NCBI RefSeq assembly: GCF_023973825.1
Contig: NC_090121.1
Span: 1,844,001-1,908,000 of the forward strand
Source: Plasmodium brasilianum
Taxonomy: Eukaryota > Apicomplexa > Aconoidasida > Haemosporida > Plasmodiidae
DNA length: 64,000 nt
Direction: 5' to 3'
Part shown: piece after piece, positions 1-11,011 of the stretch
Layout of the letters: each line of letters begins with the position of its first letter
How positions within the stretch are numbered: the first letter of the stretch is position 1
Made by a program: the position numbers and the translations under genes
The notes under the pieces: generated by a model
What the model saw: the letters and a program-made list of their open reading frames with translations, nothing else
What the model was told of the DNA's origin: nothing
Database searches by the model: none

Positions 1-950
1 TCTCACCCTCCACATTGCTCTGTCCCCTTCATGTGTCAACTTTATATATATTTATATTATTTTATTATTTTTTCGTGTTAATTCACATTATTAAACGTTA
101 CATGTTTTTACAATGATGACCACAGTATGTTTTCAGTAAATTTGCATTACTTATCATTATTTTATTTTAAAAGCTTTTGCATTATTTAAAGACAGTGCGT
201 GTTTATATATACACCCAACTGGTGAAAAGCGAATAAATGATTTAATGGTTGAATGAATGGATATATGAATATAATAAAGTATAATATATTATAACTCTAA
301 AAACATCGAACAGCCGCAGCGGATTTTCAACAAAATAGAGAAAATGAAATAAAAGAAATGTATCTTTTTATGAACGATGTGCCTGCATATACATGTATAC
401 ATGTATCTACGTATGTATATATGCATGTATGTGTATACATATGACACTGCTAACACCTTTGGATAATAAATGAATGGAATAAAATTAATGTGTAAACAGT
501 TCAAATTTCTATAAAAGGATAAATGGAAGAAGAGTAATAGACGGACAAGCATTAAACGAGTATTACCTTTATACAGTGAATGTCCCTGTAGAATGATCTT
601 ATTATTATCTTTTCTATGAGTATAATAATTTTTTAATGTTAAATTTTAGTACAAGAGAAAACAAAATATTGACCTGTTATAAAACATTGCTTAATGTAGA
701 CAGGACAAGTATAACGAGAATTACTCTTCTTTTTTTTTTTTTCTTTTCTTTTTTCTTTTTTTTTTTTTCTTTTCTTTTTTCTTTTTTCTCTTTTTTCTTT
801 TTTTTTTGGGGGGGGAGTTCAATTAATGTACATACATTTGATAAGTCGTACAACTTTTGGAATTACTTTTTCTAAATATTCTTTTTTACCGTTCAATGAA
901 CAAAAATTTCTGAGGTAAGAGCAAAGCATGTACAGAGAAATATAACCGTG

Positions 951-987
<37 letters not shown>

Positions 988-1051
988 CATAGCCTGCATT
1001 ATTCTGTCTAAATATATTGATCATTCGATTTTTTCAATTAAAAAATTAAAA
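1..1051. other. Non-coding flank upstream of the PEBP-like gene
   Basis: I see no convincing gene here. The stretch is AT-rich and contains a long T/C-only tract (about 728-807) that ends in a run of eight G (808-815), then a (TA)n microsatellite at about 953-982. The G run is unusual in DNA this poor in G. The part next to position 1052 should hold the promoter and 5' leader of the PEBP-like gene. Confidence 0.6.
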
Positions 1052-2524
1052 ATGTTTATTTTAAAGTGTTCCATTTTGTTATATTGTTTTTTTTGCGCGA
1101 AATTGACTTTTGCGAAAATCGAGTTAATACAGTCAGGTATTAAAAAAAACAAAAAAAAATGAGAAAAGCTAGCTTTATTTTTTTATAATATAATTTGGGC
1201 GTAGCAGGAATGCACACATGCTCACACGAACTCATGCTCATATGAGTACATGCATATATGCATATACCCATACATATAATACACATATACGTATACATAT
1301 GCATATACCCATACATATGCATATAATATACATATGCGTATACATATGCATATAATATACATATGTTTATACATGTACATATGCATATATATATGTCCAG
1401 GCTTGGTCATTTGATCTCATTTTTTGAGGGATGCATAAGCAGAATACCAACATTTTGGTATAACTGCAAAATGACATTTTTTTTTTTTTTACCTTTTTTA
1501 TTTTATTTTATTTTTTTTTGCTTTTCCTTTTTTTTTTCTACTTAAGACTTTGGCATCGAAAAATGCAACTCCGAAAAAGTAGAAGCGCTAGATGAGAAAT
1601 TTTATGAAAAGGACTGTGGAGGTGAGAATTTATTACCATCTGTTGAATGGTTAGATAAAAATAGCTCAACAAAGTCTTATGCCATTACAATAACTAGTAG
1701 GAATCATTTGAATACCATTATGGTTCATTTCATAGCATGGAATGTACCAGCATATATAAATTTAATAAACCATTCTACAAAATTTGAAGAAATAAATGCA
1801 ATTACAGGTTTAAATTCATATAACAAAAAAATATATGAAGGTCCTTGCTCTAATAGTATACAGAATAACGAGCCGAGTGAATGCATGAAATTTACCCTGT
1901 ATGCATTAAGTAGGAATACTCCCTCCCCTCTCCTTTTTTTTACATATGAGAAAATATAGACACAATTATATGAAGTACACTGATGCGTCCGCATGAGCAA
2001 TTTGCATATATATGCGTGTATACATGTGTATATATATGTGTGTATGTATGAATGTATGTATGTGTGTATATACATGTGTATATATATGTGTGTATGTATG
2101 TGTGTATATACATGTGTATATATATGTGTGTATGTATGTGTGTATGTATGAATGTATGTATGTGTGTATATACATGTGTATATATATGTGTGTATGTATG
2201 TGTGTATATACATGTGTATATATATGTGTGTATGTATGTGTGTATGTATGAATGTATGTATGTGTGTATATACATGTGTATATATATGTGTGTATGTATG
2301 GGTGTATATGTATCTGGATATATGTGTATATTTATGTATTTATATGTGAAAGTACATTTTACCACTTCGCCCATGCAGAAAATGAGTTTATAGAACTATC
2401 AGAAGACGCAGATTACTACGAATTAATGGCATATCTTAAAAAGATGAGCAGGACTGAGAAAATTGTTGTCGACAGCTTATCTCTATCCTCACTCTTCATA
2501 CCAAAAAGAAGAGTTTCAAATTAA
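1052..2524 (+). CDS. Secreted PEBP/YbhB-like phosphatidylethanolamine-binding protein (3 exons)
   Basis: Exons read 1052-1136, 1547-1909 and 2379-2524, giving 197 residues; phases agree and all introns are GT-AG. Exon 1 encodes a hydrophobic signal peptide (MFILKCSILLYCFFCAKLTF). Exon 2 carries the PEBP core: a pattern resembling G-x-N-x-x-P-S-x-x-W near GGENLLPSVEW, MVHFIAWNVP, and YEGPC. Exon 3 completes the LYAL strand and ends IPKRRVSN. PEBP proteins bind anionic lipid head groups; bacterial YbhB and eukaryotic RKIP are relatives. Here the usual DPDxP loop reads as TSRNHL and the second pocket motif (GPCPP..HRY) is reduced to GPC, so ligand binding may differ. The signal peptide suggests entry to the secretory pathway. 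From memory the P. falciparum counterpart is annotated as a putative phosphatidylethanolamine-binding protein. Family call is good; function is inferred. Confidence 0.8.
1222..1395. repeat. Degenerate CATATGCATATA-type repeat in PEBP intron 1
   Basis: Imperfect copies of units such as acatatgcatataccc and catatgcatataatata follow each other inside the first intron of the PEBP-like gene. Both strands read as meaningless Met/His/Tyr/Ile peptides. Confidence 0.7.
2028..2330. repeat. 100-bp period minisatellite in PEBP intron 2
   Basis: About three copies of a 100-bp unit made of TG/TA-rich blocks. The landmark gaatgtatgtatgtgtgtat recurs at 2050, 2150 and 2250, exactly 100 bp apart. Every frame stays open as Cys/Val/Tyr or His/Thr/Ile peptides because the unit lacks stop codons; these are not genes. 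It lies within the intron 1910-2378. Confidence 0.9.
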
Positions 2525-3275
2525 GAGGACAAAAAAGAGAAAAAAAAGGGAAAAAATTGTCTCCATTTTATTTTCTACAAATTTGTTGTTTTTAACTAAT
2601 CCCGTTTATTTTTTGTTTTGAAATGATTCATAAAATCAAAGTTTTCGAAAAATTAAAAAATTGCACGAAATACTTTTAATGATTGCTAAACACTTCTTAT
2701 AAAATAAAAACAGAATAATTGTAGTACAAAAAATTAAAAACATAAAAAAAAAAAAAAAAAGAATACGAATAAGGCCAAAAATCAGAGTAAAAATAAATCT
2801 AAAAGTATGTATAAAAGTACGTGTAAAAATATGTGTAAAAATATGTGTAAAAATATGTGTAAAAATATGTGTAAAAATACAAAAATGTGAATTTTTTTTT
2901 ATTTTTTTTAAGAAAGGCAGCTGGGGAAGTTTGTCCATAATTATATGTGACTACAAATATTCTTAAAAAGTATATCATGACGGCTTCCTACAATATTTAA
3001 AAGGATACATATATAAATGTACACGAACATACATATAACTCACTGTGTGCATAAAGAACAATTTTAAAAGGTGGAACGTTTTTAATTTAAAATAAACATA
3101 CTCTTATAATCAGAAGGGGTGTTTTGTTACAAAAATAAATAAGTTTTGTGTGCTTGGAGGAATATACGCATTACGGTAAACAAGCTATAATTCATATATA
3201 TATATATGTATTTATAAACCTAAACACATACATGTGTAATGTAAAACTGCTCCGCAACAGGGTTAAAAAGAACTA
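2525..3275. other. Convergent intergenic gap with a 12-bp repeat
   Basis: This is the shared 3' flank of the PEBP-like (+) and RBR ligase (-) genes. It holds a tandem 12-bp repeat (atgtgtaaaaat, about 2821-2880), poly-A runs and a short (TA)n at about 3195-3208. No gene is seen. Confidence 0.7.
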
Positions 3276-5408
3276 CTAGCTAAAATTGCTTTCAATGAAG
3301 TCACAAATATTTTTAAAGAACACATGGACTACTTTGATCAACTCCTCAATTTCTCTAACGTTTTTGTCATATCTATTATTTATAAATTGATATATATCTA
3401 TATTTTCTGTTTTTCGTTGTAACATGTCCAAATTTTTTTCTAGTTCTCCTTGATGATATTCGAAAAAATATTTCTGATTTTCATCTTTCCAATTAGAAAA
3501 ATAAGCAAAGGCATAGGACCATTTCAATATTTGTCTACATTTAATAGTTTGTATTATAGAATCTTCGAAGGTTTTCATTTTATGTAGTTGTATATTATTC
3601 GATTTACAGAAATTGTGAAGGAACAGTAACTGAGTGCTTATAGAGAATTCTTCTCCATGCTGATGAGCATCAAATCTGGTTTTAAAATGATTGTATTTGT
3701 TAAGAATAGAATGATAATTTCTTTTTACTTGTTCTTTTTGTTCTTTTTGTTTTTGTTCTTTTTGTTTTTGTTTATGTTGTTTTTGTTGTTGTTCTTTTTG
3801 TTCTTTTTGTTCTTGTGGTTCTTGTTGTTCTTGTTCTTTTTGTTCTTGTTCTTTTTGTTCTTGTTCTTTTTGTTCTTGTTCTTTTTGTTCTTGTTCTTTT
3901 TGTTCTTGTTCTTTTTGTTCTTGTTCTTTTTGTTCTTGTTCTTTTTGTTCTTGTTGTTCTTTTTGCTCTTTGTTCATTTCATTTTCATTTGTTTTGTTGT
4001 TTTCAATATATTTGTTACATTTATAAAACCCCCCTTTATGGTTATTCCAACTCTCTAAACATAACCAACAAAAACTGAAGCTACAAATACATTTTACATT
4101 CATACATCCTGACGCTTTTTCGATTGATTTATTACAATTGGGGCATTTTTTTGTATGTATACTAATCCATTTAATGTTATGATCATCTTTTATTTGTAAT
4201 TCTTTCCACTGTTTAATGAGAGTACAAGTGACAGGTCTATGAAATTCATGAGAGCAAAGAAAACAAAAGTTAAAGCCACATTTGCATACAACATTATTAT
4301 TTTTTAGCATAATTGATTCTATGATATATTCACAATTTACGTTTGGACATTTTTTTAAATTATAACTTTTGTTTATAAATATTTGTACTAAGATCTGTTC
4401 ATATTTTTCATACAATTTTTCGGTACAAATACATTTCCAGTCTTTCATTTTGGCTATCTCTTTGCAGTCTAGATGTATACATTTTTTAATAATTACATTC
4501 TCTTCAAAATCAGTACTTAGAGACGTTTCTAAATATCTTAACCAACATTCTTTGGAGTACCTATGACCACAATTTAAGGCATATGTGTCTTTCATATCGT
4601 ATTCGTTTAATAAAACTGGGCAGGTGTATTTTTGCCTTTTGCCTGTATCACCGAGTTGGGGGACCAGAAGCGTATTGTCTCTATGGTCTACTTGATTTGA
4701 AGCGTTTACATAATGCCCTCCTTCATCTGTATCACTTGCGTTATTCCCTGTAGGGATAGCATAGCCACCTTTTTCGTTCATAATTTCTTTTTCCATTATA
4801 TGACAAAGATCGGACTTCATAAGAACATCTTTCGAATTTTTAAACCATGCCTCAATCAAATTATCCGAATTGAAGTTATAGGCTTTCAAAAAATGGTATG
4901 CGTAATCATACTCAACATTTATTAGGTTCATTAGGTCAGAAATAGTTTCTTTCATTTTTTGTTTAATGTCCGTAGTGTTATGTACATTATATATACTATT
5001 TTCTTGATACTTTGTAAAATTTTTTTTAAAATATTCTAAATAAATTTTCATGCCTTCTTCATAATTCTCCTGACTGAAGAGTGATTGAGTTGGCTCTTCT
5101 TTTATTTTGTAATTACTGCTACTATTACTGCTACTATTACTGTTACGATTACTGTTACGATTACTGTTACGATTACTGTTACGATTACTGTTACGATTAC
5201 TGTTACGATTACTGTTACGATTACTGTTACTATTATCATTACTATTACTACTACTATTGCTGTTTCTATTATCATTACTGATATTATTGTCGACATTTCT
5301 TACATTGTTATTACTTATCAACTTTTTAACAACCTTTAGTTTTTTATCCTTTCCAAATTCGATTGTGACTTCCAATTTGGTACTTGTATTTTCTTTTGGT
5401 ATGTTCAT
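3276..5408 (-). CDS. Ariadne-type RING-between-RING E3 ubiquitin ligase
   Basis: A single-exon gene of 710 residues. The order is: an Asn/Ser/Arg repeat (about residues 45-100); a UBA-like helical region (about 160-195); RING1 (about 262-330, with CGHRYSKECW); IBR (about 350-400, with CKCGFNFCFLC); Rcat/RING2 (about 420-450, CPNC...SGCMNVKC...FCWLC); a KEQEQ repeat (about 475-560); and a C-terminal Ariadne domain (about 570-710). RBR ligases take ubiquitin from an E2 onto a Rcat cysteine before passing it to substrate; here that is about Cys433. Two departures stand out: RING1 begins CPVL where the family has C-x2-C, and the residue two after the catalytic Cys is Asn where HHARI-type enzymes have His. 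The KEQEQ block splits the Rcat from the Ariadne domain. The ATG at 5406-5408 opens the frame. Confident family call; activity uncertain. Confidence 0.88.
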   Translation of the reverse strand: MNIPKENTSTKLEVTIEFGKDKKLKVVKKLISNNNVRNVDNNISNDNRNSNSSSNSNDNSNSNRNSNRNSNRNSNRNSNRNSNRNSNRNSNSSSNSSSNYKIKEEPTQSLFSQENYEEGMKIYLEYFKKNFTKYQENSIYNVHNTTDIKQKMKETISDLMNLINVEYDYAYHFLKAYNFNSDNLIEAWFKNSKDVLMKSDLCHIMEKEIMNEKGGYAIPTGNNASDTDEGGHYVNASNQVDHRDNTLLVPQLGDTGKRQKYTCPVLLNEYDMKDTYALNCGHRYSKECWLRYLETSLSTDFEENVIIKKCIHLDCKEIAKMKDWKCICTEKLYEKYEQILVQIFINKSYNLKKCPNVNCEYIIESIMLKNNNVVCKCGFNFCFLCSHEFHRPVTCTLIKQWKELQIKDDHNIKWISIHTKKCPNCNKSIEKASGCMNVKCICSFSFCWLCLESWNNHKGGFYKCNKYIENNKTNENEMNKEQKEQQEQKEQEQKEQEQKEQEQKEQEQKEQEQKEQEQKEQEQKEQEQQEPQEQKEQKEQQQKQHKQKQKEQKQKEQKEQVKRNYHSILNKYNHFKTRFDAHQHGEEFSISTQLLFLHNFCKSNNIQLHKMKTFEDSIIQTIKCRQILKWSYAFAYFSNWKDENQKYFFEYHQGELEKNLDMLQRKTENIDIYQFINNRYDKNVREIEELIKVVHVFFKNICDFIESNFS
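3730..3985 (-). repeat. Coding 15-bp repeat (KEQEQ) in the RBR ligase
   Basis: A tandem 15-bp unit (plus-strand tgttcttgttctttt) encodes repeated Lys-Glu-Gln-Glu-Gln, with degenerate Gln-rich edges. It forms a charged, probably helical linker and is likely to vary in copy number between isolates. Confidence 0.9.
5120..5270 (-). repeat. Coding 12-bp repeat (NSNR) in the RBR ligase
   Basis: A 12-bp unit (plus-strand ttactgttacga) repeats about eight times, encoding Asn-Ser-Asn-Arg in the N-terminal disordered region. Flanking copies have decayed to Ser/Asn runs. Confidence 0.9.
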
Positions 5409-5512
5409 GTCTTAGCAATTTGCATGGGTAAAATTTGGGGAAAGGAAAAATGGTTTATGCGCACATGGTTGTACGTTCACTGTTTCGGGGGGTTTGCAGG
5501 GGGCGATTTATC

Positions 5513-5554
<42 letters not shown>

Positions 5555-6724
5555 ATGTAAGTATATATATGCATGTGTGTGTATATATTAAAGTACGTAT
5601 GTGCATGTACTTATCTTCCCTTTTTTGATATTGTTTAAAAATAAATGGACAAAAAAGATTAACTCTTTTAAGATGAGAGAGGTCTAAGTAGCTTCTTAAA
5701 ATTTGAAAATATATCACTTAATAAGAAAATTAAATTTCCACTTAATACTAACTACAAAATTGTAATGCATTTCCAAAAGATGAGGAACTACTTTAGGAAT
5801 ACTTTATTTCGTATTGTTTCATTATTTTTTTTTTTTTTTATTTTCAAAAGTGTTTTTAAAATATTTTATATATTTCCTGACTCATGTTTAGCCTTGTTTG
5901 GATATTTTTCATTTCGAAGGGGTTTAATCTCACTAGTTCCATTTTTTGTGTATATGTATACATGTACATGGGCCTATGCACACATACACATAAGTTACAC
6001 ACATATACACGTAACTGTCTTTTCTTCTTCAAGAATAACACTGCTCATTTGTTCTTTTCAAATACCACACAAATGTGATAGGACGAGTTTTAATGATGCC
6101 TATTTATTTCTCATGAAATTTTTTTTTTTTTTTTTTCTTAAAAATTCCCTCTTACTGTTTTATTTTATTTTTGGAAAAAAAAAAAAGGGAGTACTAAGAG
6201 ATTGTTAAACAGTTGGGAAATTTGTTAAACCTTTGAAGAGTTGCAAAAATGGGGATTTATAATGTCCTTACGATTTTGCAATTTACCAATTTGGCAATTT
6301 TGCAGTTTCGCAATTTTATAGTTTTGCAATTTTATAGTTTTGCATTTTTACAGTTTTGCATTTTTACAGTTTTGCATTTTTACAGTTTTGCATTTTTACA
6401 GTTTTGCATTTTTACAGTTTCGGAACTTGGCAGGTTGGAAATTTCTCGAATAATAGTAAAATGGCTTGTAATTTGTATAAGGGGGAAATGCCTTTTTTGA
6501 TTGATGCACTATTGACATTCATGGGTATGTATATATGCACGTATGTTTGTCACTGCTTAGAGGATGAGAAAAGTAGTTAGCTGAAAATGCTTGTGCAAAT
6601 GCCATATTTCTAATATTATGCTGTGGACATTAATATCATTTCTTGGCATGACTGCATTTGGGGATGTGTATATGTAGGATACATATTTTTTTATGCTTGC
6701 GAAACATTGTATAAACAATTATGG

Positions 6725-6755
<31 letters not shown>

Positions 6756-6832
6756 TAATAAAGATAAAAAAGAAGATATGAAAAATGTTTGAAATGATAA
6801 AAATAATTACCTTCGTGCACGTACGTTTTGGC

Positions 6833-6863
<31 letters not shown>

Positions 6864-7339
6864 TTTTAAATAGAGAATTATCTTGCGTTTTTGCAAAACT
6901 GTTAATCCTTTCCTTTAGAGAATTTCCTTGTAAACACATCTAAAACTTACGCATTTTACTTATGTTACATATTTCTCTTTTTAATTGGTATTAAAAAGAA
7001 AAAAGTAAAATTAATTTTAAAACAACGAAATTTATTACTTTTTTATATCATTTAAAATTTGCAGAAATACGAAAATTTGAAACAGCTTAAATGTGTATAC
7101 AGGAGTGCGCTCACATGTTATTCGTAAGTACCTACATATACGTACATACATACGTATATACATATTTTTGTGTATATATGTATATACATTTATATGCTTA
7201 TGCGTTTGCCTATGAGTGTGTATATATTTATGTAAGTATATATCTTCATTTACACATCTCACATTTGCGATTTTTTTACCATCCGACACTACCGCACAAC
7301 AAACACCCTTTTTTCTTTCACCCCTCTCTCTATTCCAAT
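5409..7339. other. Divergent intergenic region between RBR ligase and BCKDH-E2
   Basis: This is the likely bidirectional promoter region. It holds a (TA)n tract at about 5514-5550, poly-T/poly-A runs, a 16-bp minisatellite near 6340-6420, a 30-A run at about 6723-6752, and a further (TA)n at about 6834-6855. Open stretches on the plus strand (for example 5765-6208) are T-rich and look like chance frames. The frame of the E2 gene is open from 7091, but the region before 7340 looks like leader. Confidence 0.6.
6335..6421. repeat. 16-bp minisatellite (gttttgcatttttaca)
   Basis: Several perfect copies of gttttgcatttttaca are preceded by decayed variants (gcaattttatagtttt) back to about 6290. It lies in the divergent promoter gap. 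Confidence 0.85.
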
Positions 7340-8806
7340 ATGATATTTCAAAACATAAAAAATGTACTTAAACGAATAAATGTAACACGTAGGAATAATG
7401 TAGGGCGTTACTTAGGTACTAGTAGACTTAACTTTAAAATTGTTAAGTGCAAATTATTTGATATAGGAGAAGGTATATCAGAAGTGGAAATAACGCAATG
7501 GAATAAGAATGAAGGGGATCAGGTTAGTGAAATGGAAAGTCTATTAACTGTTCAAAGTGACAAGGCAGCTGTTGATATTACAAGCAAATACAGTGGCGTA
7601 CTTGTAAAGAAGTATGCAAATGAAAAAGATTTAATAAAAGTCGGTTCTTACTTTTGCGAAATAGATACCGAAGATGATGTCAATGAGACTAACGAAGATG
7701 AAAAAAGGGAAAAAGTGGAAGAGGGAAACCAAACAGATGAAGATAAGGATGATGAAAAAATAGAACTAAAGGATGAATTAGACATAGAATCGTCAAGCGA
7801 ATTAAATGCAGGAGAATGGATACAAGGTAAAAGTAATAGTTTTGGTTCATATGAAGAGGGCAAACAAAAAATGAGTGTTAAAGCTTCTCCTGGTGTTAAA
7901 AAAAAGGCAATGGAATATAACTTAGATATTAATACTATAGGGGCATACTTCAATAAAGACACTGTTAATATGAAAGATATAGAGATTTATCATAAAAAAA
8001 AAAATCAAAGTGATTTTGAAAACTTAAGGAATAGTAGTAGTAGTAGTAGTAGTTGTAGCAACAGTAGGGATAATAGAAGTATAATAGAAGAAGTGCCATT
8101 GAAAGGAATAAAACTAGCAATGTGTAAAAGCATGAATGATGCATTGAGTATTCCATTATTTCATTTAAATGAAATGTATAATGTTGAAAATATAGTAAAG
8201 TCAAGAAAAGAAATTAAAAAAAGTGTACATGAAAAAGAAAATATTAATATTACATTAACCAGTATACTAATAAAATTAATATCAAATACTTTGAAGGAAT
8301 TTCCAATATTAAATTCAAAATTTAACTCCAAAAAAAATAGTTACACTATTTACAAGAATCATAATATTTGTATAGCTATGGATACACCTAATGGTTTGTT
8401 AGTACCGAATATAAAAAATGTAGAGGAAAAAAATATAATAAATATTCAAAAAGATTTAATACTTTTACGTGATAAGGCTAATCAAATGAGATTGAGCAAA
8501 AGTGATATAACTGATGGTACAATCACTATAAGTAATTTTGGGGCGATTTCTGGTACCTTTGCGACTCCTATAATTTTTGACAACCAAGCATGTATAATTG
8601 GAATATCAAAAATTCAAAAAAATATATTTTTAAAAGATGAAAGTAAGGAGTTAAACTCTTTAAGCGATTTAGTGGCATCTGACACGATGAACTTGACTTA
8701 TGGAGCAGATCACAGATTCATAGACGGAGCTACACTTGCTCAATTTTCGAAGAAATTGAAAAAAGTAATTGAAAGCACAGTTACTATTGACCCATATGAA
8801 CATTGA
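7340..8806 (+). CDS. Branched-chain 2-oxo acid dehydrogenase E2 (lipoamide acyltransferase), mitochondrial
   Basis: The protein is 488 residues from the ATG at 7340. I chose this start because it gives a basic N-terminus (MIFQNIKNVLKRINVTRRNN) typical of mitochondrial import; upstream codons are low-complexity leader. The lipoyl domain (about 33-110) has the SDKAAV lipoylation motif with Lys75. A weak E3/E1-binding domain lies at about 175-215. After a Ser-rich linker comes the acyltransferase domain, ending with the active site DHRFIDG (His458, Asp462). E2 moves the acyl group from lipoyl to CoA in the dehydrogenase complex. In Plasmodium and Toxoplasma this complex is known to act as the mitochondrial pyruvate dehydrogenase feeding the TCA cycle, because true PDH is in the apicoplast. 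Usual length for the family. High confidence. Confidence 0.93.
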   Translation: MIFQNIKNVLKRINVTRRNNVGRYLGTSRLNFKIVKCKLFDIGEGISEVEITQWNKNEGDQVSEMESLLTVQSDKAAVDITSKYSGVLVKKYANEKDLIKVGSYFCEIDTEDDVNETNEDEKREKVEEGNQTDEDKDDEKIELKDELDIESSSELNAGEWIQGKSNSFGSYEEGKQKMSVKASPGVKKKAMEYNLDINTIGAYFNKDTVNMKDIEIYHKKKNQSDFENLRNSSSSSSSCSNSRDNRSIIEEVPLKGIKLAMCKSMNDALSIPLFHLNEMYNVENIVKSRKEIKKSVHEKENINITLTSILIKLISNTLKEFPILNSKFNSKKNSYTIYKNHNICIAMDTPNGLLVPNIKNVEEKNIINIQKDLILLRDKANQMRLSKSDITDGTITISNFGAISGTFATPIIFDNQACIIGISKIQKNIFLKDESKELNSLSDLVASDTMNLTYGADHRFIDGATLAQFSKKLKKVIESTVTIDPYEH

Positions 8807-9408
8807 TCCCTTGGGTGGTTAATGAACATGCGTTGGTTAAGCATGGTAGTACATAATGAACGATGGATGATCCCATCTATTTTAAGGATACATAGCAGTT
8901 TTAAACTTCTTTTAACTTTTGCAAATGCATAAGCGTTTGTAAGAGTGTGCACACATAAGCGTGCACGATTAGGTACATATACGCGTGCTCATAACTCTAT
9001 ACACATGTTCATGTGTGTGCGTTTTTCCGTTCCCACAGTTTTTGTAGTTGCACCACAGTGTTTCTCAAATTGCAAACCTTTTGCGTATCATAACACAGTG
9101 TTCTTTTAAAAGTTATTTTGCATGTTTTACTATTTTACAAACATATGCATGCACATGTAGGTATATATGTATATGCATAAAGATATGCTTTTATATACTG
9201 ATATTATACATGTAAGTAATTCGCTTGAAGCGTGAAATGCAGGAAACTTAGGATTTCTAAAACGTTTGAACTTAAATAGGTTAAAAACGTAGACATAGTT
9301 CTTATTTATAAAAAGGTAAAAAAAAAAAAAAAAAAAGAATTATATAAGTTTCGTTGAAAAAAGGAAAAGAGAGCGCACTGTTCACTACAAAATATATAAA
9401 TATATGTG

Positions 9409-9446
<38 letters not shown>

Positions 9447-9543
9447 TGCAAAAATGCATACATACATACATGCGTATTCCCGCTACACACGCGCACGCTA
9501 GTACACTTGTATGCGGTTCTCTTCGATACCATGGATTGGTATG
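8807..9543. other. Convergent intergenic gap
   Basis: Shared 3' flank of the E2 gene (+) and plasmoredoxin (-). It has an 18-A run near 9319 and a (TA)n near 9415-9441. Nothing gene-like is seen. Confidence 0.65.
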
Positions 9544-10083
9544 CTAACTGCTGAACAAATCAAAAAAGCGATTGTTATGTTTGAAGGTACTTGGTTGTAT
9601 TATGTAATTTTTTATTAGCGACTTGAAGTTGTTTATGTATGCATCGGTTCTAATTAGTTGGACAGCGTCCTTTACTAGAATACTGTTATTTGGAGCGATA
9701 ACCATAAAGGCTGGTAAGTTTTTTATTTGAAATTTTTTGCAAATAAATAAATAATTATCAAAGGGTAAGCTGTAAAAATGCATGTTCCTTAAAAAGTTTA
9801 AGTAATCTTTATACGTTTGATCAAATGGAATATAAATTATTTCAATAAATGGAAAATTTTTTTTAAAACTATTTAAATTATCTATAAACGTTACACAATA
9901 TTTGCACCAAGATGCCCCAAAAAATAAACCTAGATATTTACCATGGAAATAGGAGGAATCTATTTTCTTTACTTCGTTATTTTCATAATAACACAAGTAA
10001 TTCATGTAATTTTTCAAAAACTTCTTTTGCTCAATACTCGACTCGCTGTTCGCTTGAATGGGATTCTCCACGTCACACGTCAT
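9544..10083 (-). CDS. PLRX: Plasmoredoxin (thioredoxin-fold redox protein)
   Basis: A single-exon gene of 179 residues. The thioredoxin-fold active site is GASWCKYC (Trp59, Cys60, Cys63); WCKYC is the signature of plasmoredoxin, a redoxin found only in malaria parasites. A cis-proline loop is visible at KNLPAF. There is no signal peptide or basic leader, consistent with a cytosolic protein. Known family members accept electrons from glutathione/thioredoxin systems and reduce disulfides, including ribonucleotide reductase in vitro. The ATG is at 10081-10083 and the next upstream in-frame context is T/A-rich leader. The start just precedes the Asn/Glu-rich tail MTCDVENPIQ. High confidence. Confidence 0.93.
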   Translation of the reverse strand: MTCDVENPIQANSESSIEQKKFLKNYMNYLCYYENNEVKKIDSSYFHGKYLGLFFGASWCKYCVTFIDNLNSFKKNFPFIEIIYIPFDQTYKDYLNFLRNMHFYSLPFDNYLFICKKFQIKNLPAFMVIAPNNSILVKDAVQLIRTDAYINNFKSLIKNYIIQPSTFKHNNRFFDLFSS

Positions 10084-10429
10084 GCTCGAAAAAATGTTGA
10101 AGGTGAAAAAAGGGGTATAGGGGTATTTTTTTTACCTATTTTTAGACGTTTTTATATCCTTTTTTATACTTATTTATATACTTTTTTTTATATCTATTTA
10201 TATATCTTTTTTTATATCTATATATATATACCTTTTTTTATACCTTTTAACTTTTTTTTTATCTTTATTTTTTTTTTTGTTATTTGCACAGAGGGCGAAA
10301 ATGACCTTCGTAAATGGGCAACGGTGTGTGTTGTGTGTTTGGGTATGCTAAACAACTTGTAAACACGCTAATAGTATTCATTTATTTTTTGCGCTTAATT
10401 TGCGGATTTCATTAGCATCCATGCTCATT

Positions 10430-10464
<35 letters not shown>

Positions 10465-10970
10465 GTATATATATATATGTATGCGTATGTACATAAATAA
10501 ATATATTTCTTTTCCTTCGCGTTTGTATCTTATTGAATGTACATATACTAATGTTCTTTATCATGGGCACAGAAGTCCCTTTTTATCGTGAAATGCGCAT
10601 AATTCTTTTTTTGTTCAATGATGATCATCATAACTGCAGTTCACATGGAGTAGTTAGTATTCAAACTATGTGAAATGTCGACTAATAATTATATGTAAAT
10701 ACAGTAAACAAATTAAAAAATTAAAAAAATTATTTTTAAAATAAATTTACATAAATATTACAAAAAAACAAGGGCAAAAGGGAATAAGTGCAAAACAGCA
10801 AAAAAAATGAAGTGACTTAGCAAGTGCATAATTATATGTGTACACATATATATGTTTATAAGTTTGTATGTTTATATGTATATTAAATATATGTATACAT
10901 ATTTGCAAAAAAAAAAAAAAAAAATTACGAATTGGCGTACAATTTTATCCAGTTCGCACTGTTCTTTGCG

Positions 10971-11011
<41 letters not shown>

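Noticed and set aside
2012..2393. Overlapping Cys/Val/Tyr open frames on both strands
   Set aside because: They are translations of the 100-bp intronic minisatellite; the unit lacks stop codons, so all frames stay open.
5765..6208. 147-codon plus-strand frame upstream of BCKDH-E2
   Set aside because: Phe/Ile-rich translation of poly-T and CATATA sequence in a divergent promoter; no domain, and codon use is compositional.
7091..7339. Extending BCKDH-E2 upstream by 83 codons
   Set aside because: The extension is a Tyr/His/Ile-rich read of TATA-type leader; the ATG at 7340 gives a proper mitochondrial leader.
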